From positions 19,081 through 83,080 of the forward strand of contig CAVUBD010000008.1 in assembly GCA_963739615.1 (NCBI GenBank): a stretch of 64,000 bases of DNA, given 5' to 3'. Position numbers and translations under genes: made by a program. The notes beneath the pieces are model-generated. The model made no database searches and was not told the origin of the DNA. It was given only the letters and a program-made list of their open reading frames with translations. How positions within the stretch are numbered: the first letter of the stretch is position 1; each line of letters starts with the position of its first letter. This document shows, one piece after another, positions 25,775 through 34,561 of this stretch. Source of the DNA: Palsa-504 sp963739615 (lineage in GTDB: Bacteria; Actinomycetota; Actinomycetes; Streptosporangiales; Streptosporangiaceae).

Positions 25775-26191
25775 TTGGAGTGGGCTCCGGCCGAGCCGTT
25801 CCGGACCTGGACGGCCGAGGCAGTATTCAGCACCGAACTCAGCGCCATCCGGGCAGCTGCAGAACGCGCCGTCGCCAGCGTCAGGACCTGGCGGGTGCTC
25901 TCCGGGGCGGACGCCGTCCTGGTCTCCGAGGCCTCGATCATCGCCGGCCTGCGGATGCTCCTGGACCACGCCGGCCTGGTCGCCGAACCGTCGGCCGCGC
26001 TCGGCATCGCGGCGATCCTCGAAGACCGTGACCGCTTCGCCGGCCGGCACGTCGTCACCATCGGCGGGCCCAGCCTCACCGTGAACCCGTCGATCGACGT
26101 GGAGTACTGGCGCACCGTTGACGGCCAGCCGGTCCGTGACGGCTCGTACTGGCACGGGTGGATCAAAGAGAGGGTGATCTCGCCAGCATGA
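25775..26191 (+). pseudogene. Threonine/serine dehydratase-like C-terminal scrap
   Basis: The frame reads WTAEAVFSTELSAIRAAAER, DAVLVSEASIIAGLRMLLDH, AGLVAEPSAALGIAAILEDR and FAGRHVVTIGGPSLTVN, the C-terminal third of a fold-type II PLP enzyme of the threonine dehydratase family (AGLVxEPxGAxGxAAIL is diagnostic). The PLP-lysine half is missing. The last 30 residues (VEYWRTVDGQPVRDGSYWHG) are not family-like. The stop overlaps the next ATG at 26188 as ATGA. Confidence 0.6.
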
Positions 26192-26340
26192 TCGATGACG
26201 TGAGCGCGAAACTGGACGAACTGCATGCCGAGATCAAGGCATTGCGCCAGGAGCAGGCCACCACCCGGCGCGTCATAAACGCTGCGACCATCGGGGTGAT
26301 GAGGCGCCTGAGCACGGCGACCCGGATATGGATCCGGGCA
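26188..26340 (+). CDS. Possible small coiled-coil protein or fragment
   Basis: The frame from ATG 26188 opens MIDDVSAKLDELHAEIKALR and continues QEQATTRRVINAATIGVMRR, a plausible amphipathic coiled coil. Beyond about 26340 it runs, without a stop until 26607, antisense to the MBL gene and loses character. It overlaps the preceding stop as ATGA, as if coupled to it. I am not sure it is expressed. Confidence 0.25.
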
Positions 26341-26344
26341 CGGG

Positions 26345-27181
26345 TCAGGGCAGATCCACGATCATGCCGTCGTAGGCTGCGAAGACGCGGAGGGGCGCCT
26401 TCGCGTGCTGCGCCACCAGGGCGTCGATCTCGGCGTCGGTTCGCCATGGGTCGTGGTGGAATAGCGCGAGTTGCCTGGCTCCGGCGCGCTGCGCGAGCGC
26501 GACCGCGTATTCGATGGCGGAGTGACCGAGAAAGCCAAGCTGCGGCAGCTCGGCCGCGGTGTGCTGCGAATCGTGTACTAGCAGGTCGACGCCCTCCGTC
26601 AGCGTGATGGCTGCGTCGTGGTAGACGCCGGTGCCGTCGGGGCCAGGGCCGAGGGAGATCGGGCTGTGATCTGGAAGGTATGCCAGTATGCCTGCGCCGT
26701 CGCTGATCCGGTAGCCGAGTGTGCGGCCGCCCTTATGCGGGATCGCCGCCGCGTCCACCGAGAAGCCCTCGAACTCATAATGCCCCGGCTCAATGGCGTT
26801 GAAGGTCCAGCGGTCACCGAGCTGTTTGGGCCGGATCGGGAAATGCGGCGGCGAGATCGCCCGTGCCAGCAGTTCTTCCGGATCTACTCCCTGCTCAGGC
26901 AGGTACACGTCCACCCTGCTGTCAGGAAGCGTGCCACTGCGGAAGAACGGCATGCCGTGCGTGTGGTCCCAGTGCAAATGGCTGAGTAGAAGCGTGCCGC
27001 AGAACGCCCGGCCGCGTAGCGAGAGCGGCAGCTGCTGCAATCCGGTGCCGGCATCCAGGACAATCGTCGGGGGTTCGCCAGTATGGGCCAGTCCGATGCA
27101 AGAGGTATGCCCGCCGTAGCGAAGCTGCTCGGCGCCGTTTACTGGCGTCGAGCCACGAGTGCCGCAGAAGTAAGCTCGCAT
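26345..27181 (-). CDS. MBL-fold metallo-hydrolase (PhnP/RNase Z-like)
   Basis: An intact 278-residue metallo-beta-lactamase-fold hydrolase. The opening RAYFCGTRGSTPVNG is typical of the PhnP/AtsA-like branch. Metal ligands are seen in LLLSHLHWDHTHGMPFF (HxHxDH), in AIPHKGG and in LLVHDSQH, and a late His is in LFHHDPWRTDAEID. DAGTGLQQLP is the conserved strand-loop before the metal motif. Branch members hydrolyse cyclic phosphodiesters or similar phosphate/sulfate esters; the substrate here is unknown. The start could be either of two adjacent ATGs (27184 or 27181). Confidence 0.85.
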   Translation of the reverse strand: MRAYFCGTRGSTPVNGAEQLRYGGHTSCIGLAHTGEPPTIVLDAGTGLQQLPLSLRGRAFCGTLLLSHLHWDHTHGMPFFRSGTLPDSRVDVYLPEQGVDPEELLARAISPPHFPIRPKQLGDRWTFNAIEPGHYEFEGFSVDAAAIPHKGGRTLGYRISDGAGILAYLPDHSPISLGPGPDGTGVYHDAAITLTEGVDLLVHDSQHTAAELPQLGFLGHSAIEYAVALAQRAGARQLALFHHDPWRTDAEIDALVAQHAKAPLRVFAAYDGMIVDLP

Positions 27182-27363
27182 CACCTCAGCATGCCGTACT
27201 AGTACGCCTGGCTGCCTTGCGAGCGTGCCTCGCTCGCGTGCTCAATCCGGATAAAGATGGCAAACCCGGCGCGAGAAAGGCGGCTGTTCCATAGGAGACT
27301 CCAGCAGATGGAGAAAATTGTCCGTGCAGGTCTGCGCAGTAGCCCGGGTCCATGAGCAGGCCG

Positions 27364-28275
27364 TCAGTCGGGGTAGGCGGAGGCGACCCAGGGCAGCCGG
27401 GCCGCGTCACGGGGCCAGTGGCGGGCCGCCAGGGTGGCGGTGATCTGCCCGGCGTCGCGGCGGCTGACCGGGACGAGGTCTTCGATGCAACTGCCGCCGC
27501 TGCTGATCTCGGCGAGCAGGCGCGTGTGGTGCCAGTCCAGCTGCCACGTCATGATCTCCACGCGGTTGAGGGGCCCGTAGTCGCTGCGGGTCCGCTGCCT
27601 GATCACCCCGCTGGGCTCGGGGCGCTCCGGGAGGCAGACGGCATAGAACTGCACCGTGACGGTGATGTCGGGGTGCAGGTCGGCGTAGCAGTCGTCGCAG
27701 ACGGCAGCGGCCCGGTCGCCGTCGATGGTGGTGATGTAGTGGTGGAAGTACCCGTGCCAGCCGCACCGCGGGCAGTCATCGTATATCGGCTTGGTGAGCC
27801 AGTGCCGCTGGACCGGACCGAGGGCGGACTCGGAGTGCAGGATCAGCCGGTCGAGGCGGTCCCGGCGGGCCTGGGCGTCGGCGGCCTCGTCGCGGGCTAG
27901 CCGGGCGCAGCCGGGGGCGTGGCCGAGTTCGACGTGGACGGGCCGGCCGGTGGCGGCCCGGTCGGTGACCTGCTGCCCGCAGCCGGGGCAGGGCCAGGTC
28001 AGTGGCGGGAAGCAGCTGCTGCTTGCGGTGAGCTTGCGGGTCGCGTTCTGGGCGGCGCGGAACAGCAGCTGCGGGCCCGTATCGCAGCCGTCCCGCAGGG
28101 CCGGGCTGATGATCCCGGTGATGCCGGTGTCGCGGCGGACGCGGCAGGCGGCGGCGATGGCGTCCCACCGGCGGCCGCCCGCGCGGGCGGCGGCGGTCAG
28201 CCGGACGAGGTCCTCATCCGGCACGGCGGACTCGGCGCGGAAATAAGCGGCCAGCTCGGCCAGTGCCTCTTCCAC
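27364..28275 (-). CDS. Unfamiliar 303-residue protein with two zinc-ribbon-like Cys pairs
   Basis: The N-terminal 90 residues are helical (LVRLTAAARAGGRRWDAIAA with CRVRRDTGITGII) and could be a helix-turn-helix. Then come WPCPGCGQQVTDRAA and, further on, DDCPRCGWHGYFHHY with VCDDCYADLHPD, which together look like two zinc knuckles. The C-terminal part (VEIMTWQLDWHHTRLLAEIS) is mixed alpha/beta. The frame is intact and the codon use is good. I do not recognise the family; a DNA- or RNA-binding role is a guess from the zinc motifs. Confidence 0.65.
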   Translation of the reverse strand: MEEALAELAAYFRAESAVPDEDLVRLTAAARAGGRRWDAIAAACRVRRDTGITGIISPALRDGCDTGPQLLFRAAQNATRKLTASSSCFPPLTWPCPGCGQQVTDRAATGRPVHVELGHAPGCARLARDEAADAQARRDRLDRLILHSESALGPVQRHWLTKPIYDDCPRCGWHGYFHHYITTIDGDRAAAVCDDCYADLHPDITVTVQFYAVCLPERPEPSGVIRQRTRSDYGPLNRVEIMTWQLDWHHTRLLAEISSGGSCIEDLVPVSRRDAGQITATLAARHWPRDAARLPWVASAYPD

Positions 28276-28821
28276 GCTAGGCCCGCCCGGCCAGTCGGCA
28301 CACCGTCCCCGCGGCTGGACCTCCCTGCAGGCCGCGGCCCGGACCTGGGCGCGGGCTCCGGCCGCCGCGGCTGGTCTCGTGGTCGGCCGGCCCCGGCGGG
28401 TGGAGCTCGGCGGGACGGCTCAGTGTCATCACGTTCATCGGGTTCCTCGCGGGCAAGGTTCGGGGCTGGTCCGGGAGAACGCCGGTCACTTCGCGCGGGC
28501 CCCTCCGGGTGACGGTTGCACGGAAATCGTGCCTGCAAATTGCAGTCACAGACATCGGTCAGTTGACGGATCTTTAACCGTGACCGAAGACCCCCGAGCC
28601 AGGCCAGGCATTTCGGGCCAGCGTCCGGCGTGCCGACTCCTCAGCGCAAACAGATGCACGGCCAGGAAGCTGATTTCGAATCTTTGCGTGACATTGTGCC
28701 CTCTATCGGGGGTGGCATGACACACGATAACGACCAGCGCCTCTTTGTGCGCGGGTGCGGGGGGCAGATGCCGTGATAGACGGGCACCGGCCCGCCTGAC
28801 GAAATCGGCTAGATTTTTGTC
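28276..28821. other. Gene-free stretch with one perfect palindrome
   Basis: About 545 bases between divergent genes. It holds a perfect 13-base palindrome CTGCAAATTGCAG at 28534-28546, which could be an operator for either gene. No coding pattern is visible. Confidence 0.4.
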
Positions 28822-29358
28822 GTGACCAAACTAGTACGTCTGCGGCCGGTCGCCGAGACCGAGCTTGATCTTCTGGAGTTGCTTTCCGGGGATCCGGGCG
28901 AGGCGTCGGAGTACGGGTTCTTCGGGTACCGCAACCCGGGAAGGCTGCGCCGGGACTTTGCCGGGAAAGGGTTCATCTCGGACGACGACGGCAGGCTGGC
29001 CGTGGTCCTCGGCGGCGCGGGTGCGGCCGGTGAATTCATCGGCGAGGTCAGCTGGCATAGAGCGGTGACAGGTCCGGGCTCCTTCAGCTGGAACATCGGG
29101 ATCGGCCTGCTCGCCAGCGCCCGCGGGCAGGGCCACGGCACCCGGGCGCAGCGACTCCTGGCGGAGTACCTGTTCGCGCATACGCAGGTAAACCGGATCG
29201 AAGCCGGGACCGAGGTCGGTAACGCGGCTGAGCAGCGGTCGCTGGAGAAAGCCGGTTTCACCCGCGAGGGCATACTCCGCGGATCCTGCTTCCGGGCCGG
29301 ACGATGGCGGGACATGGTGTCCTACTCGATCGTCCGTGCAGACGTGGATCTTGGCTGA
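28822..29358 (+). CDS. RimJ/RimL-type GNAT acetyltransferase
   Basis: A 178-residue GNAT protein of the ribosomal-protein N-acetyltransferase type: LVRLRPVAETELDLLELL at the start, SFSWNIGIGLLASARGQGHG carrying the acetyl-CoA pyrophosphate loop as ARGQGHGT, then NRIEAGTEVGNAAEQRSLEK and AGFTREGILRGSCFRAGRWR, a classic RimJ/L ending. GTG 28822 is the first in-frame start. It is intact and monocistronic. The substrate is unknown. Confidence 0.88.
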   Translation: MTKLVRLRPVAETELDLLELLSGDPGEASEYGFFGYRNPGRLRRDFAGKGFISDDDGRLAVVLGGAGAAGEFIGEVSWHRAVTGPGSFSWNIGIGLLASARGQGHGTRAQRLLAEYLFAHTQVNRIEAGTEVGNAAEQRSLEKAGFTREGILRGSCFRAGRWRDMVSYSIVRADVDLG

Positions 29359-29370
29359 CCCGCAACGCGG

Positions 29371-29810
29371 ATGCACCACGGTCTAGCCCGAAGGGCACTG
29401 ATCGACAAGTCGGACGGGTTCGTCTTCGGCTTCTCGAAGCTAGACGTGATGTTTGGCCGGACAACCGCGGATCACGTGGTCCACCGGTATGCCAACGTCG
29501 TCAAGCCCGGTGTTCGCTTCGTGCAGTCGACGATCCGTTCCCTGGATCCGGTGGCCAGGCGGGTGATCACCGGGGATGAGACCTTCGACGCCGACATCCT
29601 GGTCGTCGCGCTCGGGGCGGATCTTGACCCGGCCGCCACTCCAGGGCTGGTCGAGGGCGGGCACGAGTTCTACACGATCGCCGGGGCGTTCGCCCTACGC
29701 GGTGTCCTAGCGGGGTTCGCGGGGGGACGGGTGGTGGTCGGCGTGACGTCGACGCCGTGCTCAGTCACCTGCGGCGGCCTGGGTTCGCGTGGTGCAGGCG
29801 CCACCAGGTC
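29371..29810 (+). pseudogene. FAD/NAD(P)-dependent oxidoreductase fragment (sulfide:quinone reductase-like)
   Basis: The frame gives VFGFSKLDVMFGRTTADHVV, VQSTIRSLDPVARRVITGDE and FDADILVVALGADLDPAATP, the second part of the FAD Rossmann domain of an SQR/NDH-2-like flavoprotein (ALGADLDP is the ATG motif). The GxGxxG start is missing and the C-terminal half is cut off near 29790, where the minus-strand transporter gene begins. It is truncated at both ends. Confidence 0.65.
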
Positions 29811-31742
29811 AGCCCGATGAGGACCGCGGTGAGCAGCAGTTGCATCGCCATGTCAAGCAGCCAGATGTGCGGACTGTGCTGCCACAGCGGATCCGGCGTG
29901 TTACCCGGCGGAGGCGGCGTGACCTGATTCAGGTTCGACGTGGACGCGGCCGCGGCGAAGCCCCACCGGGACGGGGAGAGCCAGGAGAGCTGCCCGAGGC
30001 CTGCCATGCCGTTGAGGCGGAAGACGCCGCCACTCAGGACAACCTGGGTTAGGACCGCGACCACCAGAAGCGGCATGGTCTTGTCCGACGAACTGACCAC
30101 AGCCGAGATCAGCAGGCCCGCGGTCATCGAGGCAACCGCGAGCAGGGCGATCCCGAGCATGAGCTCCGCCAGCGGAGCGGCCGTCAGGACGGCTCCGTGC
30201 CTGGGCAGCGGCCGGCCGGCCAGGCCGATCAGCACGAGCACAACCGCCTGCGCGGCGCTGATCAGACCGAGGACCGCGAGCTTGGACGCCAGGTAGGCGC
30301 CCGGGGACAGCCCGGCCGCTCGTTCCCTGGTGTAGATCGGACGTTCCTTGACCAGTTCCCTGACGCCGTTGGCGACGCCGATGAGGCAGGCGCCCATGAC
30401 CAGGATCAGCAGGACCTGGATGGCGTTGCCGTTGCTCGTCCCGGTTAGCCCGCCGGGGTCCGGGATCGCCCTGATGAGACCGCCGAGAATGAGCGGCAGC
30501 AGCGCGATCACGCCGACGTAGTTGCGGTCGGACGCGATGACGGCCAGGTACCGCCGGACGAGAGTGGACAGCTGGGCGAGGTGCTTGGATGACTTCGGCG
30601 GAGGCGGGGGCGGAGCGGCCGGAACACCTGCCACCGGCGGGTGTCCGGCCGGGGACGGCACCGTCATGTACCGGGCGAAGAACTCCGAGCGACGGTATTC
30701 ACCCGCCCAGTCCCTGTCCGGCTCGGCCTCGAACGCGCGGAATGCCTGCGCCCAGCTAGATCGGCCGAAGTGACGCAGCCCGTCGGCGGGCGACCCGAAA
30801 TAGGCGACCTTCCCGCCTGGCACCAGGACGAGCAGCCGGTCGCAGAGGTTGAGGCTCGCGACGCTGTGCGTCACCACGATGACCGCTGGGCCCGATCACG
30901 CCGAGCAGGCACCGCTCGCCGAGCGGGAAGCTGACGTCATCGAGCAGCACCTTGCCGTTCGGCAGGGTGACGGTCAGGCCGCGGGCCTCGAGCGAGATGT
31001 CGCCCGTGTCGACGAACTCCCGCAGCTCGTCCCCGACGAGACGGAAGCTGGCTGCGCCGATGCCGACGACGTCGGCTTCGGTCACCGCGGCCGTGGTGAC
31101 CGGCTGACCGTTCAGGAACGTGCCGTTGGAGCTGCCCAGGTCGGCGATCTCGTACTCGCCACCGGGCGACCTGCGCAGCTCGGCGTGACGACGTGACACC
31201 CCCAGGTCCGCCAGGACTACGTCGTTGTCGCCGGCGCGGCCGATGCGCACCACCTCGGCCAGCGGGGGCATGACGGCGCTCGGGACCAGTCCGCCCGATG
31301 TCCGCTGGGCCGACCATACCGCGGTGAAAGGTTCCGCCGGGTCGCCCGGAGTGCCGGTGATCGAGCACGAGACCATCGGGCCGGCCTCCGGGTGGCCGAG
31401 CCGGATCCGGCAAGAGCCGGTGATCTCGACGTGCCGTACTCGCTGGCCTGCGACGAACGTCCCGTTGGTACTGTCGGCGTCCTCAAGGTGCCACCGGTCA
31501 CCTGATACGGTCAAGACCGCGTGCCGCCAGGACACCAGCGGCTCGTCTACCACGATGTCCGCCGCGGGATCGCGGCCGATCCAGCAGGCGGATCCTGGCT
31601 CCAGTGTCCACACCGAACCCTGCCTCCTGACCAGCAGCGGCGCGGCGGGTTCGCGGGAGGTGCCAGGGGAAACGGCGTCCTCGGCGGTCATCTGCTCAGT
31701 CCGTATCTGTGCGGGAACTGCGGTGGTTTCGGCTTGGTTCAT
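29765..31742 (-). pseudogene. FHA-domain ABC transporter (Rv1747-like), nucleotide-binding domain deleted
   Basis: The order is FHA domain 1 (ACWIGRDPAADIVVDEPLVS, DADSTNGTFVAGQRV), FHA domain 2 (VVRIGRAGDNDVVLADLGVS, DLGSSNGTFLNGQPV), then the start of the ABC ATPase (VLLDDVSFPLGERCLLGVIG, PSG). There the sequence jumps, with a frame change near 30885, to VTHSVASLNLCDRLLVLVPG, the H-loop, followed by six membrane helices of an ABC-2 permease (YVGVIALLPLILGGLIRAI, AELMLGIALLAVASMTAGLL). The Walker A lysine, Q-loop, signature and Walker B are deleted, about 150 residues. FHA domains read Ser/Thr-kinase phosphorylation, and Rv1747 exports a cell-envelope lipid or glycan. This copy cannot hydrolyse ATP. 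Confidence 0.85.
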
Positions 31743-31766
31743 GGCATGTCCTTGGTGATCATTCGT

Positions 31767-32399
31767 TTACGCCGCGGCCATCTGGCCCGGCTCGGTCAGG
31801 CCGGCCAGCAGCCGGCGGGTGCAGGTCAGGGCGGGCAGCTCACTCCAGTCGATCGCGATCTCGGCGACCTGCGCGGCGGCTGCGTGGGCCTCGGCGGCCC
31901 AGGCAACTTCGGCGACCAGGTCGGCGATGTCGGCGGCGGCCCGGGGCCGGCCAGACCGGACCGACGCCGCGCGCATGGCGGCGAGCGCGGCCGGGTCATT
32001 CCGCCGCGCGCGCGGACGGCGGGATCGGCGGTCAGCGGATGGAAGTTCACGATCGCGACGGGCCGCCAGTCCGTGACGGCCCTGGCCACCTCGTCGTACA
32101 CCGGTGGCATGAGCATACGGCGGATCCAGCCGAGGATCCGCGGTGAGCTGGCCGCCTGCCAGATCGCGCCCCACAGCCAAGGGGCCAGCCGGATCGCGGG
32201 ACCGTACAGGCCGGCCAGCCAGCGCGTCCAGCGCGGAGCGCCCGGCCCGCGCAGCGGGTCGCAGATGAACGGGGCGAAACGGCCCGGGTACGCGTGGTCG
32301 AGCGCTTGGGCCACCGCCTTGGCGGCGCTGCGGTGCCCGCCGCCGGTATCGCCGATGAGGAAGAGCAACCGTACCGGCTGCTCGCCGCGGCCGGTCATG
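31767..32399 (-). pseudogene. MGDG-synthase-like glycosyltransferase, middle deleted
   Basis: The N-terminus reads VRLLFLIGDTGGGHRSAAKA, with the GDTGGGHRSAA loop diagnostic of MGDG synthase/MurG-like diacylglycerol glucosyltransferases, and runs to AIVNFHPLTADPAVRAR. Near 32005 it switches frame to NDPAALAAMRAASVRSGRPR, then AAADIADLVAEVAW, a glycosyltransferase C-terminus. The sugar-nucleotide-binding middle (about 150 residues) is gone. The ATG at 32399 overlaps the stop of the preceding glycosyltransferase remnant, so the two formed an operon. Confidence 0.65.
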
Positions 32400-32790
32400 G
32401 CGCACCTGTCCCGGCCGGGGTCAGCGTGCGGTACACGGACTCCCACTCGGCCAGCACGCGCTGTCGTTCGTGGCCGTTGATGATCTGCAGGCTGGCCGCG
32501 GACATGTACAGGACGGCCGCGTCGGCCGCGCGGATCTGCCGGGCCAGCTCCCGGGAGCGGTGCTGCGCGAACACCGTGACGTCGGTGCCGATCAAGTCCG
32601 CGTGCGCGGGCAGTGCGGACAGCGGGAAGGTCTGCTCCTCGCGAGGATTGACGAGTACTCGCAGCGCCAGGCCGTCCGCTGGCTCGCTCATGTGCGCTAC
32701 CAGCTTCATCACCGAGCGGGCGAGCCCGTGCCCGCCAGGCAGCGCGTTCACTCGCGCGTCGATGAGAATCGAACCACGATCGTCGGCCAT
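32395..32790 (-). pseudogene. Glycosyltransferase family 4-like remnant, middle deleted
   Basis: The reading opens MADDRGSILIDARVNALPGG and HGLARSVMKLVAHMSEPADG, a GT4-type N-terminus that binds the acceptor, and continues HADLIGTDVTVFAQHRSREL. After AADAAVLYMSAASLQ it goes straight to RQRVLAEWESVYRTLTPA, a typical C-terminal helix. About 200 residues, including the donor-binding E-x7-E region, are missing although the frame is preserved. It is translationally coupled to the next gene. Confidence 0.6.
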
Positions 32791-32967
32791 GTCTCCACCC
32801 CTGATTTGTTCCTGGCATTCGCCCTGCCCAGCGGGTGCGCTGTCGAGACGAAGCTACGAAGGGGTGCCGGGGGAAGCGCGAGGTGCCCGGGCAACCGCAG
32901 GGGGAAACGCTGGGGGTTCGGCCCGCAGGCAGGCTCCGGCTGGCCGGCCGAGCCGGGGTCACGGGTG

Positions 32968-34305
32968 TCAGAGCTGTCCGGTGGCGTCGCTGATGGCTTG
33001 GTCGAGGATGGCCAGGCCGAGCGAAAGTTCGTCCTCGGTGGCGGTCAATGGCGGGGCGATCCGGAAGACGCCGCCCAGGCCGGGCAGCTGCACGATGTTC
33101 ATGTGCAGGCCCAGTTCGAGGCAGCGTCTGGTGATGAGCGCGCCGAGCTCGTCGGAGCTGCGTCCGGCCTGGTGGCCCGCGACCAGTTCGAGGCCCGCCA
33201 GCAGGCCGCGTCCCCGGATGTCGCCCACGATCTCGTGCCGGTGCGCGATCTGCTCGAGGCCGTGCCGGAGGATGCCGCCGAGGTGGCGGGCGCACTCGTC
33301 GAGCCGGTCGCGTTGCAGCACGTCCAGGACGGTGATGCCGACAGCGGCCGGCAGCGGGTCCGCGACGTGCGTGGTGAAGAACAGGAATCCCCGGTCGTGC
33401 GCTGCCTCTTCGAGTTCGGCGCTGGTCAGCACGGCGGCCAGCGGGAGGCCGGCGCCGAGTGTCTTGGACAGGGTGAGGATGTCGGGCACGACGCCGTCGC
33501 GCTCGAAGGCGTACCAGGTGCCGGTACGGCACAGCCCGGTCTGGGCCTCGTCGAGGATCAGCAGCATTCCGCGTTCCCGGCACTTGTCCCGCAACGCCGC
33601 GAGGTAACCGGGCGGCGGCTCGATGACGCCGCCGGAGCTGAGGATCGGCTCGACGATGCAGGCGGCCAGGCTGCCGACCGACTGCGCGTCGATCAGGTCG
33701 AAACCGAAGTCCAGCTGACGCTGCCAGTCGAGCTCGCCGTCGGCGGTGGTGAAGTCAGGGCGGTAGCGGCTGGGCGCGGGGATGGCGAAGTTGCCGGGCG
33801 CGGCCGGGCCGTAGCCCTTCCTGCCCGCGCTGTAGGTGGCGCCCGCGGCCGCTTGGGTCATGCCGTGCCAGGACCGGGCGAACGAGACGATCTCGTGTCT
33901 GCCGGTGACGAGCTTTGCCATCCGGATGGCCGCTTCGTTCGACTCGGCGCCGGTGGTCAGCAGCAGCGCCTTCTCCAGCGGTTCCGGCAGTGTCCCGGCC
34001 AGGCGGCGGGCCAGGTCGACGACGGGGCGGCTGAGCATGCCGCTGAACAGGTGGTCGAGCTTCGCCGCCTGCCGCGTGATGGTGGCGACGATCTCCGGGT
34101 GCGAATGGCCCAGGATCGCGCTCATCTGGCCGGAAGTGAAATCGAGGATCTTGCGGCCGTCCTCGGTGAACACGAAGCTCCCGGCGGCGTGGTCGATGAT
34201 CTCGCGGGTGAACGCGCTGGCGCCGGCGTAGCGGATGAGGTGCCGGTCGGCGTCGGCCCAGAAGGTCCCGGCGGCGGAAAGCGAGGCGGAGGTCGGAGCG
34301 GCCAT
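32968..34305 (-). CDS. Class III aminotransferase (2,2-dialkylglycine decarboxylase-like)
   Basis: A complete 445-residue fold-type I PLP enzyme. Landmarks are FTSGQMSAILGHSHPEIVAT, TTGAESNEAAIRMAKLVTGR, ARSWHGMTQAAAGATYSAGR, LLILDEAQTGLCRTGTWYAF with the PLP-pyridine Asp, and LTLSKTLGAGLPLAAVLTSA with the PLP lysine. The HGMT and SGQM segments fit dialkylglycine decarboxylase, which decarboxylates dialkylglycines and transfers the amino group to pyruvate; related omega-transaminases remain possible. It stands alone, and the DUF1059 gene lies 46 bases upstream on the same strand. Confidence 0.88.
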   Translation of the reverse strand: MAAPTSASLSAAGTFWADADRHLIRYAGASAFTREIIDHAAGSFVFTEDGRKILDFTSGQMSAILGHSHPEIVATITRQAAKLDHLFSGMLSRPVVDLARRLAGTLPEPLEKALLLTTGAESNEAAIRMAKLVTGRHEIVSFARSWHGMTQAAAGATYSAGRKGYGPAAPGNFAIPAPSRYRPDFTTADGELDWQRQLDFGFDLIDAQSVGSLAACIVEPILSSGGVIEPPPGYLAALRDKCRERGMLLILDEAQTGLCRTGTWYAFERDGVVPDILTLSKTLGAGLPLAAVLTSAELEEAAHDRGFLFFTTHVADPLPAAVGITVLDVLQRDRLDECARHLGGILRHGLEQIAHRHEIVGDIRGRGLLAGLELVAGHQAGRSSDELGALITRRCLELGLHMNIVQLPGLGGVFRIAPPLTATEDELSLGLAILDQAISDATGQL

Positions 34306-34351
34306 GGCTCCGACGGTACGTCCGGCCCGGCCGACCCGTCCATCTGGCGGG

Positions 34352-34510
34352 CTATTCGGCCTGGATCCAGCTGAGCAGGTCGTCCCGGCCGACCGTGTTC
34401 AGCAGGGCTGGATGGTCGGCAGCCATGTGCCCCCTGATCACCCCGACCACCTGGTCATCGCTATCGCCCCGGGCCACGAACCCGCACTCGCATCTGATCA
34501 GCCTTGCCAT
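34352..34510 (-). CDS. DUF1059 small protein
   Basis: This 52-residue gene starts MARLIRCECGFVARGDSDDQ and ends NTVGRDDLLSWIQAE, a near-textbook DUF1059 protein: the CECG pair with a late His (GHMAADHP) suggests a small metal-binding unit. GGGAGG stands six bases before the ATG. The function is unknown; such proteins occur widely in actinobacteria and archaea, often near stress or redox genes. Confidence 0.85.
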   Translation of the reverse strand: MARLIRCECGFVARGDSDDQVVGVIRGHMAADHPALLNTVGRDDLLSWIQAE

Positions 34511-34561
34511 CGCAACCTCCCTGCCTAGCTTCTACCCGAAGCGTAGTGCCACGATGTTGGC

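Noticed and set aside
30597..30621. GGCGGAGGCGGGGGCGG tract as a G-quadruplex regulator
   Set aside because: It encodes the Pro-rich linker of the minus-strand transporter, so codon choice explains the run.
32470..34374. 634-codon + strand frame opposite the aminotransferase and glycosyltransferase remnant
   Set aside because: It spans several unrelated minus-strand genes and carries no domain; shadow frame.
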